NCBI GenBank assembly: GCA_022649165.1
Contig: JALCNR010000013.1
Span: forward strand, 1 to 64,000
Source: Actinomyces sp.
GTDB taxonomy: Bacteria; Actinomycetota; Actinomycetes; Actinomycetales; Actinomycetaceae
DNA: 64,000 nt
Direction of reading: 5' to 3'
Shown: piece by piece, positions 1 through 8,230 of the stretch
Numbering within the stretch: position 1 is the stretch's first letter
Layout: each line of letters opens with the position of its first letter
The notes under the pieces: model-generated
Told to the model about the DNA's origin: nothing
Seen by the model: only the letters and a program-made list of their open reading frames with translations
Databases searched by the model: none
Made by a program: the position numbers and the translations under genes

Positions 1-798
1 GTCCTCGCCGCCCTGGACGCCGGCGCGCGCCGCCTGGTCGTCGGCCTGGGCGGATCGGGCACCAACGACGCCGGCGCCGGCATGCTCGACGCTCTCGGCG
101 TCCACTTCCTCGACGAGGGCGGAGCCCGCGTGTCCCCTTCCCCCGCCGCCCTGGCCTCCATCGTCGCCGTCGACGCCTCTCGGATAGACCCGCGCCTGTC
201 CGACGTCGAGGTCGTCCTGGCCTCCGATGTCACGAACCCCTTGGTCGGCCCCGACGGCGCGAGCCACGTCTTCGGCCCTCAGAAGGGCGCCAGCTCGGAG
301 CAGGTGCGCACCCTGGACCGTGCGCTCGCCCACCTCGCCCGGTGCTGCGAGCGGGCCACGGGCGCCGATCACGCGGCGGAACCTGGAGCCGGGACCGCCG
401 GCGGACTGGGATACGCCTTCCTCCAGTTCCTCACCGCCCGGATGCGCCCCGGCGTCGAGGTGGTCGCCGACGCCCTCCGGCTGCGCGAGCAGATCCGCGG
501 CGCGGACCTGGTCCTCACCGGCGAAGGCTCCGTCGACGCCCAGACGCTGGGCGGAAAGACGCCGATCGGAGTCGCCCGGATCGCCCATGACGAGGGCGTC
601 CCCGTGGTCATCGTCGCCGACAATGTCGGGGATGACGCCGACGTGCTGCTCGACCACGGGGTCACGGCGATCGTGCCCACGCCGCGCGGCGCGGCCCCGC
701 TGGAGGAGCTCATCGCCCGCGCGGGACGCGACCTCCGTTCGGCCACGGCGAGCGTCATCCGGATCTTCGAGTCGGGGCGCCGCGGGGCGGCCAGCTGA
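1..798 (+). CDS. Glycerate kinase, C-terminal part (5' end outside window)
   Basis: This frame is open from base 1, so the gene starts upstream of the window; 265 C-terminal residues are visible of about 380 usual for the family. The enzyme phosphorylates glycerate to phosphoglycerate in the cytoplasm. The first visible residues contain GLGGSGTNDAGAG, matching the conserved GGSATNDGG stretch of the GarK/GlxK fold. Later blocks VTNPLVGPDGASHVFGPQKGA and LTGEGSVDAQTLGGKTP are also family hallmarks. The last residues (RRGAAS) run up to a TGA stop, convergent with the HxlR gene 75 bp away. Confidence 0.93.
   Translation, partial: VLAALDAGARRLVVGLGGSGTNDAGAGMLDALGVHFLDEGGARVSPSPAALASIVAVDASRIDPRLSDVEVVLASDVTNPLVGPDGASHVFGPQKGASSEQVRTLDRALAHLARCCERATGADHAAEPGAGTAGGLGYAFLQFLTARMRPGVEVVADALRLREQIRGADLVLTGEGSVDAQTLGGKTPIGVARIAHDEGVPVVIVADNVGDDADVLLDHGVTAIVPTPRGAAPLEELIARAGRDLRSATASVIRIFESGRRGAAS
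589..602 (+). repeat. Dispersed 14-mer GACGAGGGCGTCCC
   Basis: One of five exact copies in the window; here inside the glycerate kinase gene, read as D-E-G-V-P. Confidence 0.6.
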
Positions 799-873
799 GC
801 ACCGGAGCCGGACTGGCAGATTGGTGCGAAGTCCACGCCTCGGTGGCGGCCCCGTCCGCGACCGCCGCCCTCA

Positions 874-1362
874 TCAACGGCCGGACGAGCCCCGGCGACC
901 CCCGCCGCAACCGGAGGCCGCGGACGGGATCCCCGCCGCATCCCGCTGCTCCAGGTGGGCGTAGATGGCCTCGCTGAGGTCCCGCACCCGGCAGGCGATC
1001 TCGCGCCCGGTCGCCGTGAGCGCATAGGAGGGGCGGCCGTCCTCGCCCACGGTGCGCTCGACCACGGCATCGTCTTGGAGGACGCGCAGCGTCTGGGAGA
1101 TCATGCGCTCGCTGGACCCGCCGACGCGGCGGTGGATCTCGCCGAAACGCGTGAGCCCCTCCGCCAGCGCGAGCAGCACGAGGGGCGCCCACCGCCCCGT
1201 CACGTCGCGCATCGCCGCGTAGGAGGGGCAGTTCGCGTCGAGGACATCGAAGCCCGCGGGCGTCGAGCGCCCGGGAGGCGCCGGCCTCCGAGCCATCGCA
1301 GGGGCGCCCTCCGGCGCGGCCGAGCTCTCTGCCGGCACCTCGACGGGCATGCGCGTGGGCAT
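874..1362 (-). CDS. HxlR-family redox-type transcriptional regulator (QorR/YtfH-like)
   Basis: Winged-helix DNA-binding protein of the HxlR (DUF24) family, 162 residues from the chosen start. The core begins NCPSYAAMRDVTGRWAPLVL and continues with a typical HTH (RFGEIHRRVGGSSERMISQ) and wing. I chose the ATG at 1362 because AGGAGG lies 4 nt upstream; an in-frame ATG at 1404 has no such site. The Cys before the HTH sits where YodB/QorR-type members carry their redox-sensing Cys; that role is inferred. It is divergent from a QorB-like gene, as ytfH/ytfG are in E. coli, and probably represses both genes through the palindromes between them. The tail after about residue 140 is Gly/Arg rich. Confidence 0.9.
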   Translation of the reverse strand: MPTRMPVEVPAESSAAPEGAPAMARRPAPPGRSTPAGFDVLDANCPSYAAMRDVTGRWAPLVLLALAEGLTRFGEIHRRVGGSSERMISQTLRVLQDDAVVERTVGEDGRPSYALTATGREIACRVRDLSEAIYAHLEQRDAAGIPSAASGCGGGRRGSSGR

Positions 1363-1397
1363 AGGGCCTCCTCTCCGGATGGGATCGCTCGGACGTG

Positions 1398-1427
1398 TTG
1401 ACAAGTCATCGTACTACCACTTACGTT
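1398..1427 (+). promoter_or_regulatory. Promoter of the qorB-like gene
   Basis: A consensus -35 TTGACA (1398-1403), an 18-bp spacer and -10 TACGTT (1422-1427) point at the quinone reductase gene. The -10 lies inside the first palindrome, as expected for repression. On the other strand TACGAT (1408-1413) is a possible -10 for the regulator. Confidence 0.7.
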
Positions 1428-1434
1428 TAATAAG
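1420..1434. promoter_or_regulatory. Candidate HxlR operator 1 (imperfect palindrome)
   Basis: CTTACGTTTAATAAG has CTTA/TAAG ends and covers the -10 of the qorB-like promoter. It shares the CTTACG half with the perfect palindrome next to it, so the two may be tandem sites for one regulator. Confidence 0.55.
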
Positions 1435-1435
1435 C

Positions 1436-1452
1436 GCTTACGATTCGTAAGC
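1436..1452. promoter_or_regulatory. Candidate HxlR operator 2 (perfect palindrome)
   Basis: GCTTACGA-T-TCGTAAGC is a perfect inverted repeat with 8-bp arms and a 1-bp centre, just downstream of the promoter and between the two divergent genes. It is the best operator candidate for the HxlR protein. Confidence 0.65.
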
Positions 1453-1525
1453 AAATGATGCGATCCCACCGGACGGCCAGCCGGAACTCCGGACCGCCGT
1501 GGGACGACGAGAGGAATGAACGACC

Positions 1526-2392
1526 ATGACCATCGCATTCACCGGAGCCACCGGACACCTGGGCGCACTGGTCGCCCAGGAGCTGCTCGCACGCACCTCG
1601 CCCGACCAGCTGGTCGCCCTGGCGCGCGACACCGCCAAGGAGTCCGCTCGCGCCCTGTCCGATCGAGGCATCGAGGTTCGCGCCTTCGACTACGACCAGC
1701 CCGATGCCCTGGCCTCCGCCCTGGAGGGCGTCGACCGCCTGCTGCTGATCTCCGGCAATGCCGTCGGCCATCGCATCCCCCAGCACCGCGCCGTCATCGA
1801 CGCCGCCGCTCGTGCCGGCGTCGGATTCCTCGCCTACACGAGCTTCCTCCACGCGGACACCGCCCGGATCATCGCCGTCGCCCCCGAGCACCAGGAGACG
1901 GAGAGGCTGCTGGCCGCCGCCCCCTTCGACGTCGCGCTGCTGCGCAACGGCTGGTACACGGAGAACTACGCCGACACGGCCCGCCAGGCCGCCCGGTCCG
2001 GCGAGCTGCTCACCAGCGCCGGGGATGGGCGGATCTCCTCTGCCACACGCCATGACTATGCCCGCGCCGCCGCGGCCGTCCTCGCCGCGCCCGAGGCGAA
2101 GGCCGGGACCTACGAGCTCTCCGGCGACACGGCGTGGACGCAGCAGGACCTGGCCGCCGTCGTCTCCGAGCTCTCCGGCCGCCCCGTCCGCGTGCGCGAT
2201 GTGTCCGCCGGAGAGCATCGCGCGGCGCTGGCCGAGGCGGGCTTGCCCGAGGGCGCCATCGACTTCGTCGTCAGCACGGACCAGGCGATCGCCGCCGGCG
2301 AGCTCGAGGACCCGAACCCGGGGACCCTCGCCGGACTGATCGGCCGCCCGACCACGACGCTGCGAGAGGCGCTCGCGCCCTTCTTCGCGTGA
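1526..2392 (+). CDS. NAD(P)H:quinone oxidoreductase, QorB (YtfG)-like
   Basis: 288-residue NmrA-type SDR that reduces quinones with NAD(P)H. The N-terminal TGATGHLG is the dinucleotide-binding glycine motif. The stretch FLAYTSFLHADTA, the LLRNGWYTENY block near residue 135 and the C-terminal PTTTLREALAPFF closely follow E. coli QorB, which I recognise from memory. A weak GAGAGGA ribosome site precedes the ATG at 1526. The divergent HxlR gene suggests induction by quinones, diamide-like or electrophile stress; the inducer is inferred. Confidence 0.88.
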   Translation: MTIAFTGATGHLGALVAQELLARTSPDQLVALARDTAKESARALSDRGIEVRAFDYDQPDALASALEGVDRLLLISGNAVGHRIPQHRAVIDAAARAGVGFLAYTSFLHADTARIIAVAPEHQETERLLAAAPFDVALLRNGWYTENYADTARQAARSGELLTSAGDGRISSATRHDYARAAAAVLAAPEAKAGTYELSGDTAWTQQDLAAVVSELSGRPVRVRDVSAGEHRAALAEAGLPEGAIDFVVSTDQAIAAGELEDPNPGTLAGLIGRPTTTLREALAPFFA

Positions 2393-2411
2393 TGCGCGGC
2401 CGAGCTCCCCG

Positions 2412-2506
2412 GTGACGAGGGCGGCCCGCGTGGCGTCCCTCGGCGATCCCGGATCCTCGGATGGGAGGTGGCCTCGGCGCCGATGCGCCGGGGCCGTCCT
2501 CGTCAC
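2412..2506. terminator. Long inverted repeat between convergent genes, probable bidirectional terminator
   Basis: Arms 2412-2427 (GTGACGAGGGCGGCCC) and 2491-2506 match 15 of 16 bases and are 63 nt apart. The element fills the gap between the QorB-like stop and the VOC stop. It has no T-tract. It could equally be a repeat element. Confidence 0.5.
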
Positions 2507-2514
2507 ACCACCGC

Positions 2515-3336
2515 TCAGGACCGGGGTTCCGAGAGCTTGAGGCGCGCGCCCTCCGGGTCCGCGATCCCAGCCAGGATGCCGTAGGGCGTGTCCTGGGCCT
2601 CCTCCACGACGGCGCCCCCGAGTTCGGCGGCCGCAGACGCCGCCTTCCGGACGTCCGGGACCGCGACGTAGACGAACCACTGCGCGGGGCGTTCGGCATC
2701 GAGGCCCGGAAGGGCGCCCGGCTCCGCGCTCCGGTCGAAGACGCCGGCACGGCCCCGCTGCCCCGCATGCTGCTGGGCGTAACGGAAAGCAGGCGTGTCC
2801 GCCTCGACGGAGACATCCCACTGGAAGACGTCGGACAACAGGCGCAGGGCGGCGTCGAATCGCGGGGTGTGCAGTTCGAACCATGCCGGCAGGCCCGTCC
2901 CGCCGATCCGCCCGAGGCCGGCGAGTTCGAGCGGCTGCCATGCCGCGACCTCGCCCAACGCGGGGTGGCGCACCGTGGCGGCCCAGCCGAACGGTCCGAC
3001 CTGCATCGGGCCGAACAGGACCTCCGCCCCAGCGGCCCGCGCCCGTTCGGCCAGGCCGTGGATGTCGGGGGTGTGCAGATAGACGGTCCAAGCGCCGTCC
3101 GGCGAGCCAGCGGGGGCATCCGGCACCCCGACGGCTGCGCCGGGGGTCTGCATCGCGCCGCCGATCGCAGCTCCCCCGCTCGTGATCGTGTGGTAGTGCC
3201 CGAAGTCGGCGCCGACGTCGTGGAACTCCCATCCGAACAGCGCGCCGTAGAAGTCCGCGCTGCGCTCCATCGAGTCCGTCATCAGTTCCAGCCAGCAGGG
3301 GTCGCCGGCCGAGAAGGTCGGGGTCGGGGTCGTCAT
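2515..3336 (-). CDS. Two-domain VOC (glyoxalase/bleomycin-resistance fold) protein
   Basis: 273 residues forming two vicinal-oxygen-chelate modules, about residues 10-125 and 140-270. Both carry the pattern PCWLELMTDSMERSADFYGALFGW / PAWFELHTPRFDAALRLLSDVFQW in shortened form. Such duplicated VOC proteins in actinobacteria are usually annotated as glyoxalase-like hydroxylases, but the substrate is unknown. The start ATG at 3336 has GGGAGG 8 nt upstream. It stands alone and is convergent with the QorB-like gene. Function beyond the fold is not assigned. Confidence 0.85.
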   Translation of the reverse strand: MTTPTPTFSAGDPCWLELMTDSMERSADFYGALFGWEFHDVGADFGHYHTITSGGAAIGGAMQTPGAAVGVPDAPAGSPDGAWTVYLHTPDIHGLAERARAAGAEVLFGPMQVGPFGWAATVRHPALGEVAAWQPLELAGLGRIGGTGLPAWFELHTPRFDAALRLLSDVFQWDVSVEADTPAFRYAQQHAGQRGRAGVFDRSAEPGALPGLDAERPAQWFVYVAVPDVRKAASAAAELGGAVVEEAQDTPYGILAGIADPEGARLKLSEPRS

Positions 3337-3590
3337 CGTGAGCCTCCCAATCGGCGGGCCCGCATCCGTTCGGGTCCACGGCCGATCAGTGTGACGCAGA
3401 TCGCTTCCGCGCGCCAGACGTTTTCGACAATCCCAGTCCCTCGATTCTCACGCGTTGCCGATCGACCGGCTGAGCAACGGGAGGGGGTTTGGACGCCGTC
3501 TCACATGAGGATCCGCTAGAACCGCCGCCGAGACCCCACGCCGACGGCACGGGCCCGGCACCCGGCCTCGTCGGCCCCGAGTCGAGCCCC

Positions 3591-4754
3591 TCACGACTCC
3601 TCAGGCAGCAGTCCGGCGACGGCGCCGACGTGATCGAAGGCGAGACGTGCGGCCCCCGTCAGCGCGGCCTCGTCGCCGAGCGCGCCGGGCGCCAGGATGG
3701 GCAGGTGGACGACGTGTCCGCGCAGGCGGTCGCGTAGACCCGGGAGCACCACCGACCCCCATCGGTCGAACAGACCCGAGAACACGATGACCTCCGGGGC
3801 CAGCAGGGCGCACACGTTGACCAGGCTCATGGCGAACTCGTCGAGGACCTCGTCGACCAGGCCCCGAGCCGCCAGGTCGCCGCCCGCGTAGCGACGCAGG
3901 ATCTCGTCGGCGTCAAGAGGGGCCTGCGCGGTGTCGGGGATCCCCAACGCCCGCGCGCGGCGGACCAGGCTGGCTGCGCCGATATGGGACTCGAAGTCGC
4001 CGAAGCCCGTGTACTCGTTGGACAGCGAGTCCTTCTCCACCAGGAGACGTCCGATCTGCCCGGCCGCCCCGGACGCGCCGCGCCACAGGCGTCCGTCTTC
4101 GATGATGCCGGAGCCGATCCCGTCGAACACGGCGATCGCGACGAGCGACTTCGTGGCGCCCCAGTGGCCGGAGGAGTGCTCCGCCAGGGCGATGAGGTTC
4201 GCATCGTTCTCGACGACCGCAGGCACTCCGAAGGCCCGTTCCAGGTCCGCGCGCAGTGGCTTGCCATGCCACCCCAGCGCCGGGGCGAAGAGCACCGTCC
4301 CGTCGTCGTCCACCGGCCCGGGGACGGATACTCCCAGACACGCGACGCGGGAACAGCGCTCGCCTGGGCCCTCCAGAACGGTCGCGACATGGCCGAAGAC
4401 GTCTGCGTAGCGCTGCTCGGCGTCCCCCGCGGTGGGAATGTCGTGGCGCTCCAACAGGTTTCCGCCCAGGTCAGCCACGGCCACCGACGTGTGGTGGTCG
4501 GCGACGTCCACGGTGACCAGCAGCCGGTACTCCCGGTTGAAGTCGAGCAAGCGCGAAGGCCGACCACCTGTGTGGGCAAGGACACCGGTGTCGACGACCA
4601 GGCCCTCGTCCTCCAGCCGGCCGGTCAGCCGGTTGACGGTCGCCGGGGCCAGGCGCAGGGTGCGGCCCAGATCCGTGCGGCTGGTCGGACCCTCGTCCAG
4701 CAACTGTTCGAGGATCCGGATGCTGTTGCCGCGAGACAGGTCTCCCACTCCCAT
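3591..4754 (-). CDS. ROK-family transcriptional regulator of the adjacent sugar operon
   Basis: 387 residues. An N-terminal winged HTH (residues about 5-70, SRTDLGRTLRLAPATVNRL) is followed by a ROK sugar-kinase fold with LGVSVPGPVDDDG and a GIGSGIIEDG block. It binds DNA and a sugar or sugar phosphate. It is last in a minus-strand cluster after the Gfo/Idh/MocA gene (76 bp gap), so it probably senses that substrate. The expected Cys-rich zinc loop of true ROK kinases is absent: the equivalent stretch reads GASGAAGQIG without cysteines. The best operator candidate is the palindrome at 11105-11135. Confidence 0.9.
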   Translation of the reverse strand: MGVGDLSRGNSIRILEQLLDEGPTSRTDLGRTLRLAPATVNRLTGRLEDEGLVVDTGVLAHTGGRPSRLLDFNREYRLLVTVDVADHHTSVAVADLGGNLLERHDIPTAGDAEQRYADVFGHVATVLEGPGERCSRVACLGVSVPGPVDDDGTVLFAPALGWHGKPLRADLERAFGVPAVVENDANLIALAEHSSGHWGATKSLVAIAVFDGIGSGIIEDGRLWRGASGAAGQIGRLLVEKDSLSNEYTGFGDFESHIGAASLVRRARALGIPDTAQAPLDADEILRRYAGGDLAARGLVDEVLDEFAMSLVNVCALLAPEVIVFSGLFDRWGSVVLPGLRDRLRGHVVHLPILAPGALGDEAALTGAARLAFDHVGAVAGLLPEES

Positions 4755-4830
4755 GTTCGGCCTTTCGCCCAGTGCCCGTGCAGCCCGTCTGGACCAGGTG
4801 TCAGTGTCCCACCGGTCTCACGTCGCAGGA

Positions 4831-6087
4831 TCACTTCCGTCGCGGGTTCCACTCTCCCTTCGCCACGGCCGGCGTGAAGCCTGCGAGGTCGACGGGCCAC
4901 GTCACCGTCTGTCCCATCTCAGCCGAACGGTAGGCCGCCATCAGCAGCTCGACGACTTGCAGGCCATTGGCCAGCGACTCGCGGGGCTGGCGTCCGGCCA
5001 GGAAGTCCGCTGTGAACGCCCGGTCTTCGCCCGTGTAGCCGTAGCTCATCGCCTCGTCGGAGACGATCGGCATGAGGCCCTGCTCCGCATTCTGTTTCTC
5101 CACCAGATCCTCGCCACGCCCCTGCTGGAGATCGCGCGACAGGAACACGCGCGACTCCGTGGAGAGGGTGGAGGAGTCCATCGAGTACTCCGGACCCAGC
5201 AGTTCAAAGCTCAACCGCAGTCCTGCCCCCACGTAGCTCCACGAGGTCGTCGCCTCCACCACCACGGGCTCCCCGTCCCCGTTGAGGAACTCGAAGACGG
5301 CGTGCGCGTAGTCCTCCGACGGGCTCTTCATGTAGTCGACGACGTCCGGATACGTCCGCGCCAGCTCCGCGGCGTAACGCGTGCGCCCCCACTTCAGCGA
5401 GTTGATGCTGGCCGTCACCGACACCGGCGTCAGCCACGTGCCGGTGTCCGCTCCGGGGGGCGTGAGCAGGAACCGCCCGGCCTCCACGGAGTGGCACATC
5501 ATGTCGTTGAGGACACCGCCGCCCTCGTCCGCTCCGTTCCAGAACCACGTGTTGTGCGGGCCCGAATGCTCCTCGGCCGCGCGCGCCAGGTAGGGCGTGC
5601 CCGCGGCCTTCGCCCCGCGCTCCCACACGAGCCCATGCGCCCGCGTGATCGAGGGCGAGAACAACTGGTTCTCCAGGTACCCGTGGAGCAGCCCCGCTCC
5701 CTCGACGAGGCCCAGGACCTCCCGGGCCTCCGCGACCGTGCGACCCAACGGCTTCTCCACCGCGATGCCGATGAGCCGCGCCCTGCCCGAGGTCACCTCC
5801 CGGGTGATCGCCTGAACGACCTCCACACGCGTGAAGTTCGGGGTGAGCACCCACACCGCGTCCACGCGCGGGTCGCGCACGAGCGCCGCGATGTCGTCGT
5901 GGACCGTGACGTCCGCGCCGACGCCCAGCTCCTGGACCTCACGAGCCAGCGTCTCCGCCGATGTCCGCGTCCGCGAGGTCACCGCGACGATGTCCGCGTC
6001 CCTCACCCCCTGCCACGCGCGCGCGTGGAAGCTCCCGATGAAGCCCGCGCCGATGACGCCGACGCCCAGCCGCTGTCCGGTTTCCAT
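4831..6087 (-). CDS. Gfo/Idh/MocA-family oxidoreductase
   Basis: 418-residue NAD(P)-dependent sugar or polyol dehydrogenase. The Rossmann motif GVGVIGAGFIGSFHARAW lies at residues 8-25 and the catalytic EKPLGR signature at about 150. A GHMCH-like region in related proteins corresponds here to GVLNDMMCHSVEAG. The start at 6087 has GGAGGA 7 nt upstream. It follows the second permease after an 87-bp gap that holds a strong stem-loop. It probably oxidises the sugar or cyclitol imported by the ribose-type transporter; the substrate is not known. Confidence 0.9.
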   Translation of the reverse strand: METGQRLGVGVIGAGFIGSFHARAWQGVRDADIVAVTSRTRTSAETLAREVQELGVGADVTVHDDIAALVRDPRVDAVWVLTPNFTRVEVVQAITREVTSGRARLIGIAVEKPLGRTVAEAREVLGLVEGAGLLHGYLENQLFSPSITRAHGLVWERGAKAAGTPYLARAAEEHSGPHNTWFWNGADEGGGVLNDMMCHSVEAGRFLLTPPGADTGTWLTPVSVTASINSLKWGRTRYAAELARTYPDVVDYMKSPSEDYAHAVFEFLNGDGEPVVVEATTSWSYVGAGLRLSFELLGPEYSMDSSTLSTESRVFLSRDLQQGRGEDLVEKQNAEQGLMPIVSDEAMSYGYTGEDRAFTADFLAGRQPRESLANGLQVVELLMAAYRSAEMGQTVTWPVDLAGFTPAVAKGEWNPRRK

Positions 6088-6138
6088 GGATCTCTCCTCC
6101 GTGTGTCCGACATGTGTGTGGTCCGTGGGTTCGTGAGG

Positions 6139-6164
6139 GATGGGGGAGGCGTTCCTCCCCCATC
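6139..6164 (-). terminator. Intercistronic stem-loop between permease and dehydrogenase genes
   Basis: GATGGGGGAGG-CGTT-CCTCCCCCATC is a perfect 11-bp stem with a 4-nt loop. It lies 10 nt after the permease stop. There is no T-tract, so it may act as a leaky terminator or mRNA stabiliser that lowers expression of the two downstream genes. Confidence 0.6.
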
Positions 6165-6176
6165 GACGAGGGCGTC
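6165..6176 (+). repeat. Dispersed motif, 12-mer GACGAGGGCGTC
   Basis: Matches the first 12 bases of the 14-mer found exactly at 589, 8268, 13020, 42556 and 57345. It overlaps the permease stop codon. Confidence 0.6.
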
Positions 6177-7218
6177 ACTGTCTGAGTCGACGCTGCCGGC
6201 CGTAAGCCGCCAGCAGGATGACCAGGACGGCGCCGTTGATGATCGTGCGCCAGGCCTCGGGGACGTTGATGGTGGTGAGGAACGAGGTGAGCACGGTGAG
6301 CACGATCGCCCCCACCGCGGAGCCCGCGTACCCGCCGACGCCCCCGGAGGCCAGGGTGCCGCCGATGATGACGGCGGCCACCGCCGGCAGGGTGTAGGAG
6401 TCCGCCAGGTTGAGGAACACGGACTCCGTGTACCCGACCAGCATGATGCCGCCCAGCGCCGCGAAGAATCCGGAGGCCACATAGGCCTGGATGACTCGGC
6501 GCCGCACGGGCACTCCCGACAGGCGGGCGGCCTCCCGGTTCGCGCCCACCGCGTAGAGCTCCCAGCCGAAGCGCGTGCGCCGCAGCAGCAGGACGACCAG
6601 GACGGTGACGGCTAGCCAGATCCACAGCACGCCGGGGACGCCCAGGAAGGCCCGCCCTCCGACCAAGGACGTGAGCATCGGGGCGCTGCGCCCGCCGGCC
6701 ACGCCCTGCGTGTAGGCCAGGATCAGTCCCTGGACGACGCCCATCATGCCCAGGGTCATCACGAAGGGCGGGATCCTCAGGAACGTGATGCCCAGACCGT
6801 TGGCCAGGCCGACCAGCGCGCCTGCCAGGAGGGCCAGCGCGAGGCCCTGGACGACGTTCGCATCCGAGCCGTCCATGACGCGCGCCGCGACGATGGCTGC
6901 GAAGGTCGCGGTCTTGCCGACGGACAGGTCGATGCCGTCCCCGCCCGAGAGGATGACGATCGTCTGGCCCACCGCGATGAACCCGAGGAAGCTGGCGACC
7001 CTCAGCATCGAGATCACCTGTCCCGGCGCACCGAACCCGGGTGAGACCACCTGGCCGACGGACAGCAGCAGCACCGCGATGACGGCCGAGATCAGAATCG
7101 GGTTCCGAGCCAGGGCGGACGCCCTGACCCGCGATGCGGACCCGGAGCGGTCCGGGGACGGTGCGCCGCCCGAGGGAGGCTGCCCGGCCCGGCCGGTCGG
7201 TGCGATGTCAGCGCTCAC
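6175..7218 (-). CDS. Ribose-type (RbsC) sugar ABC transporter permease 2
   Basis: 347 residues with about eight to nine hydrophobic segments and the BPD_transp_2 signature GGDGIDLSVGKTATFAAI near residue 90, typical of RbsC/XylH-type permeases. The GTG start at 7218 overlaps the upstream permease gene by 11 bp and has GGGAGG 8 nt upstream. The N-terminal 40 residues are a polar cytoplasmic extension. It presumably pairs with permease 1 as a heterodimer in the membrane. Confidence 0.93.
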   Translation of the reverse strand: MSADIAPTGRAGQPPSGGAPSPDRSGSASRVRASALARNPILISAVIAVLLLSVGQVVSPGFGAPGQVISMLRVASFLGFIAVGQTIVILSGGDGIDLSVGKTATFAAIVAARVMDGSDANVVQGLALALLAGALVGLANGLGITFLRIPPFVMTLGMMGVVQGLILAYTQGVAGGRSAPMLTSLVGGRAFLGVPGVLWIWLAVTVLVVLLLRRTRFGWELYAVGANREAARLSGVPVRRRVIQAYVASGFFAALGGIMLVGYTESVFLNLADSYTLPAVAAVIIGGTLASGGVGGYAGSAVGAIVLTVLTSFLTTINVPEAWRTIINGAVLVILLAAYGRQRRLRQ

Positions 7219-8230
7219 TGGTGTCGCCTCCCTTCGAGGACAGGACGGACAGGGCCAACGCGGCGATGATGATGAGGCCGCTGGCCAGCTGGCGGTACGT
7301 GGTGGGCACCCCCAGGAAGAAGAGGATGTTCGAGATCAGGGAGAGGATCAGCGCGCCCGCCAGGGCGCCGTACCCGCTGCCCCGTCCCCCGCTCAGCGCC
7401 AGGCCTCCCAGGACGCAGGCGGCGATCGAGTTCATCGCGATGTCCGACCCGATGAAGGGGTCTCCCGACCCCGTGTTCGCCAGGATCGCCAGCGCGGCGA
7501 AGCCGGCCACACCACCGGCCGCGGCGTAGGAGGCGATCGTCGTGCCGGTGACGGGAACCAGTGACGCGTAGGCCGCGTTCCGGTCACCCCCGATGGCGAA
7601 GAGGTGCCGGACGAACACGGTGCGCCGCCCGACGGCCCACAGCAGCGCGCACAGGACGATGAGCAGAAGGGGCACCGGCAGCGGTCCGGCGGCCATCCGG
7701 TAGGTGTCGGTGAGGCCGGAGGGGACCGCTCCGCCGGGGACGGGCAGGACCAGCAGCGTGACGCCGGAGAACACCGATGCCGTGCCGAAGGTCGCGATGA
7801 GCGGCTGGAGGCGGATGATGCCGACGATGAACCCGTTGAGCAGCCCGCAGGCGGCGCCGGTGAGCAGCGCGACGAGGATCCCCAGCGGGATGCGGGCGTT
7901 GTCCCCTCCCATCACCGCCAGTGCCGTCACCGAGGACAGCGCCGTGATCGCCCCGACCGACAGATCGAGTCCCCCGCCCAAGATGACGAACGACTGGGCC
8001 AGGGCGGCGAACACCAGGGGCACGAATGTCGCCAGATTCGACGTCAACGAGTACAGCGTGAAGAACGTCGGCTGCAGCGCCGCGTTCGCGACGATCGCCA
8101 GCACCAGCAGCGACGCCGTGACCGTCGAGGGCAGGGACACCGGGGCCAGCCGGAAGCGGCGCCCCGCGGACCCGGCCCGGCGTCCCTCCGGCGTCGTCGG
8201 GGCCGGCGGGGTCTGGATGGACGCGCTCAT
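7208..8230 (-). CDS. Ribose-type (RbsC) sugar ABC transporter permease 1
   Basis: 340 residues from an ATG that overlaps the ATPase stop as ATGA (8227-8230), which indicates translational coupling. The signature GGGLDLSVGAITALSSV near residue 95 and the C-terminal LGGLALSGGRGS block identify the BPD_transp_2 family. A longer open frame upstream only re-reads the ATPase gene and was rejected. Together with permease 2 it forms the membrane channel. Confidence 0.94.
   Translation of the reverse strand: MSASIQTPPAPTTPEGRRAGSAGRRFRLAPVSLPSTVTASLLVLAIVANAALQPTFFTLYSLTSNLATFVPLVFAALAQSFVILGGGLDLSVGAITALSSVTALAVMGGDNARIPLGILVALLTGAACGLLNGFIVGIIRLQPLIATFGTASVFSGVTLLVLPVPGGAVPSGLTDTYRMAAGPLPVPLLLIVLCALLWAVGRRTVFVRHLFAIGGDRNAAYASLVPVTGTTIASYAAAGGVAGFAALAILANTGSGDPFIGSDIAMNSIAACVLGGLALSGGRGSGYGALAGALILSLISNILFFLGVPTTYRQLASGLIIIAALALSVLSSKGGDTSER

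Noticed and set aside
842-869. Inverted repeat GGTGGCGG/CCGCCGCC between glycerate kinase and HxlR genes
   Set aside because: Short with a mismatch and of a composition expected by chance in such GC-rich DNA.
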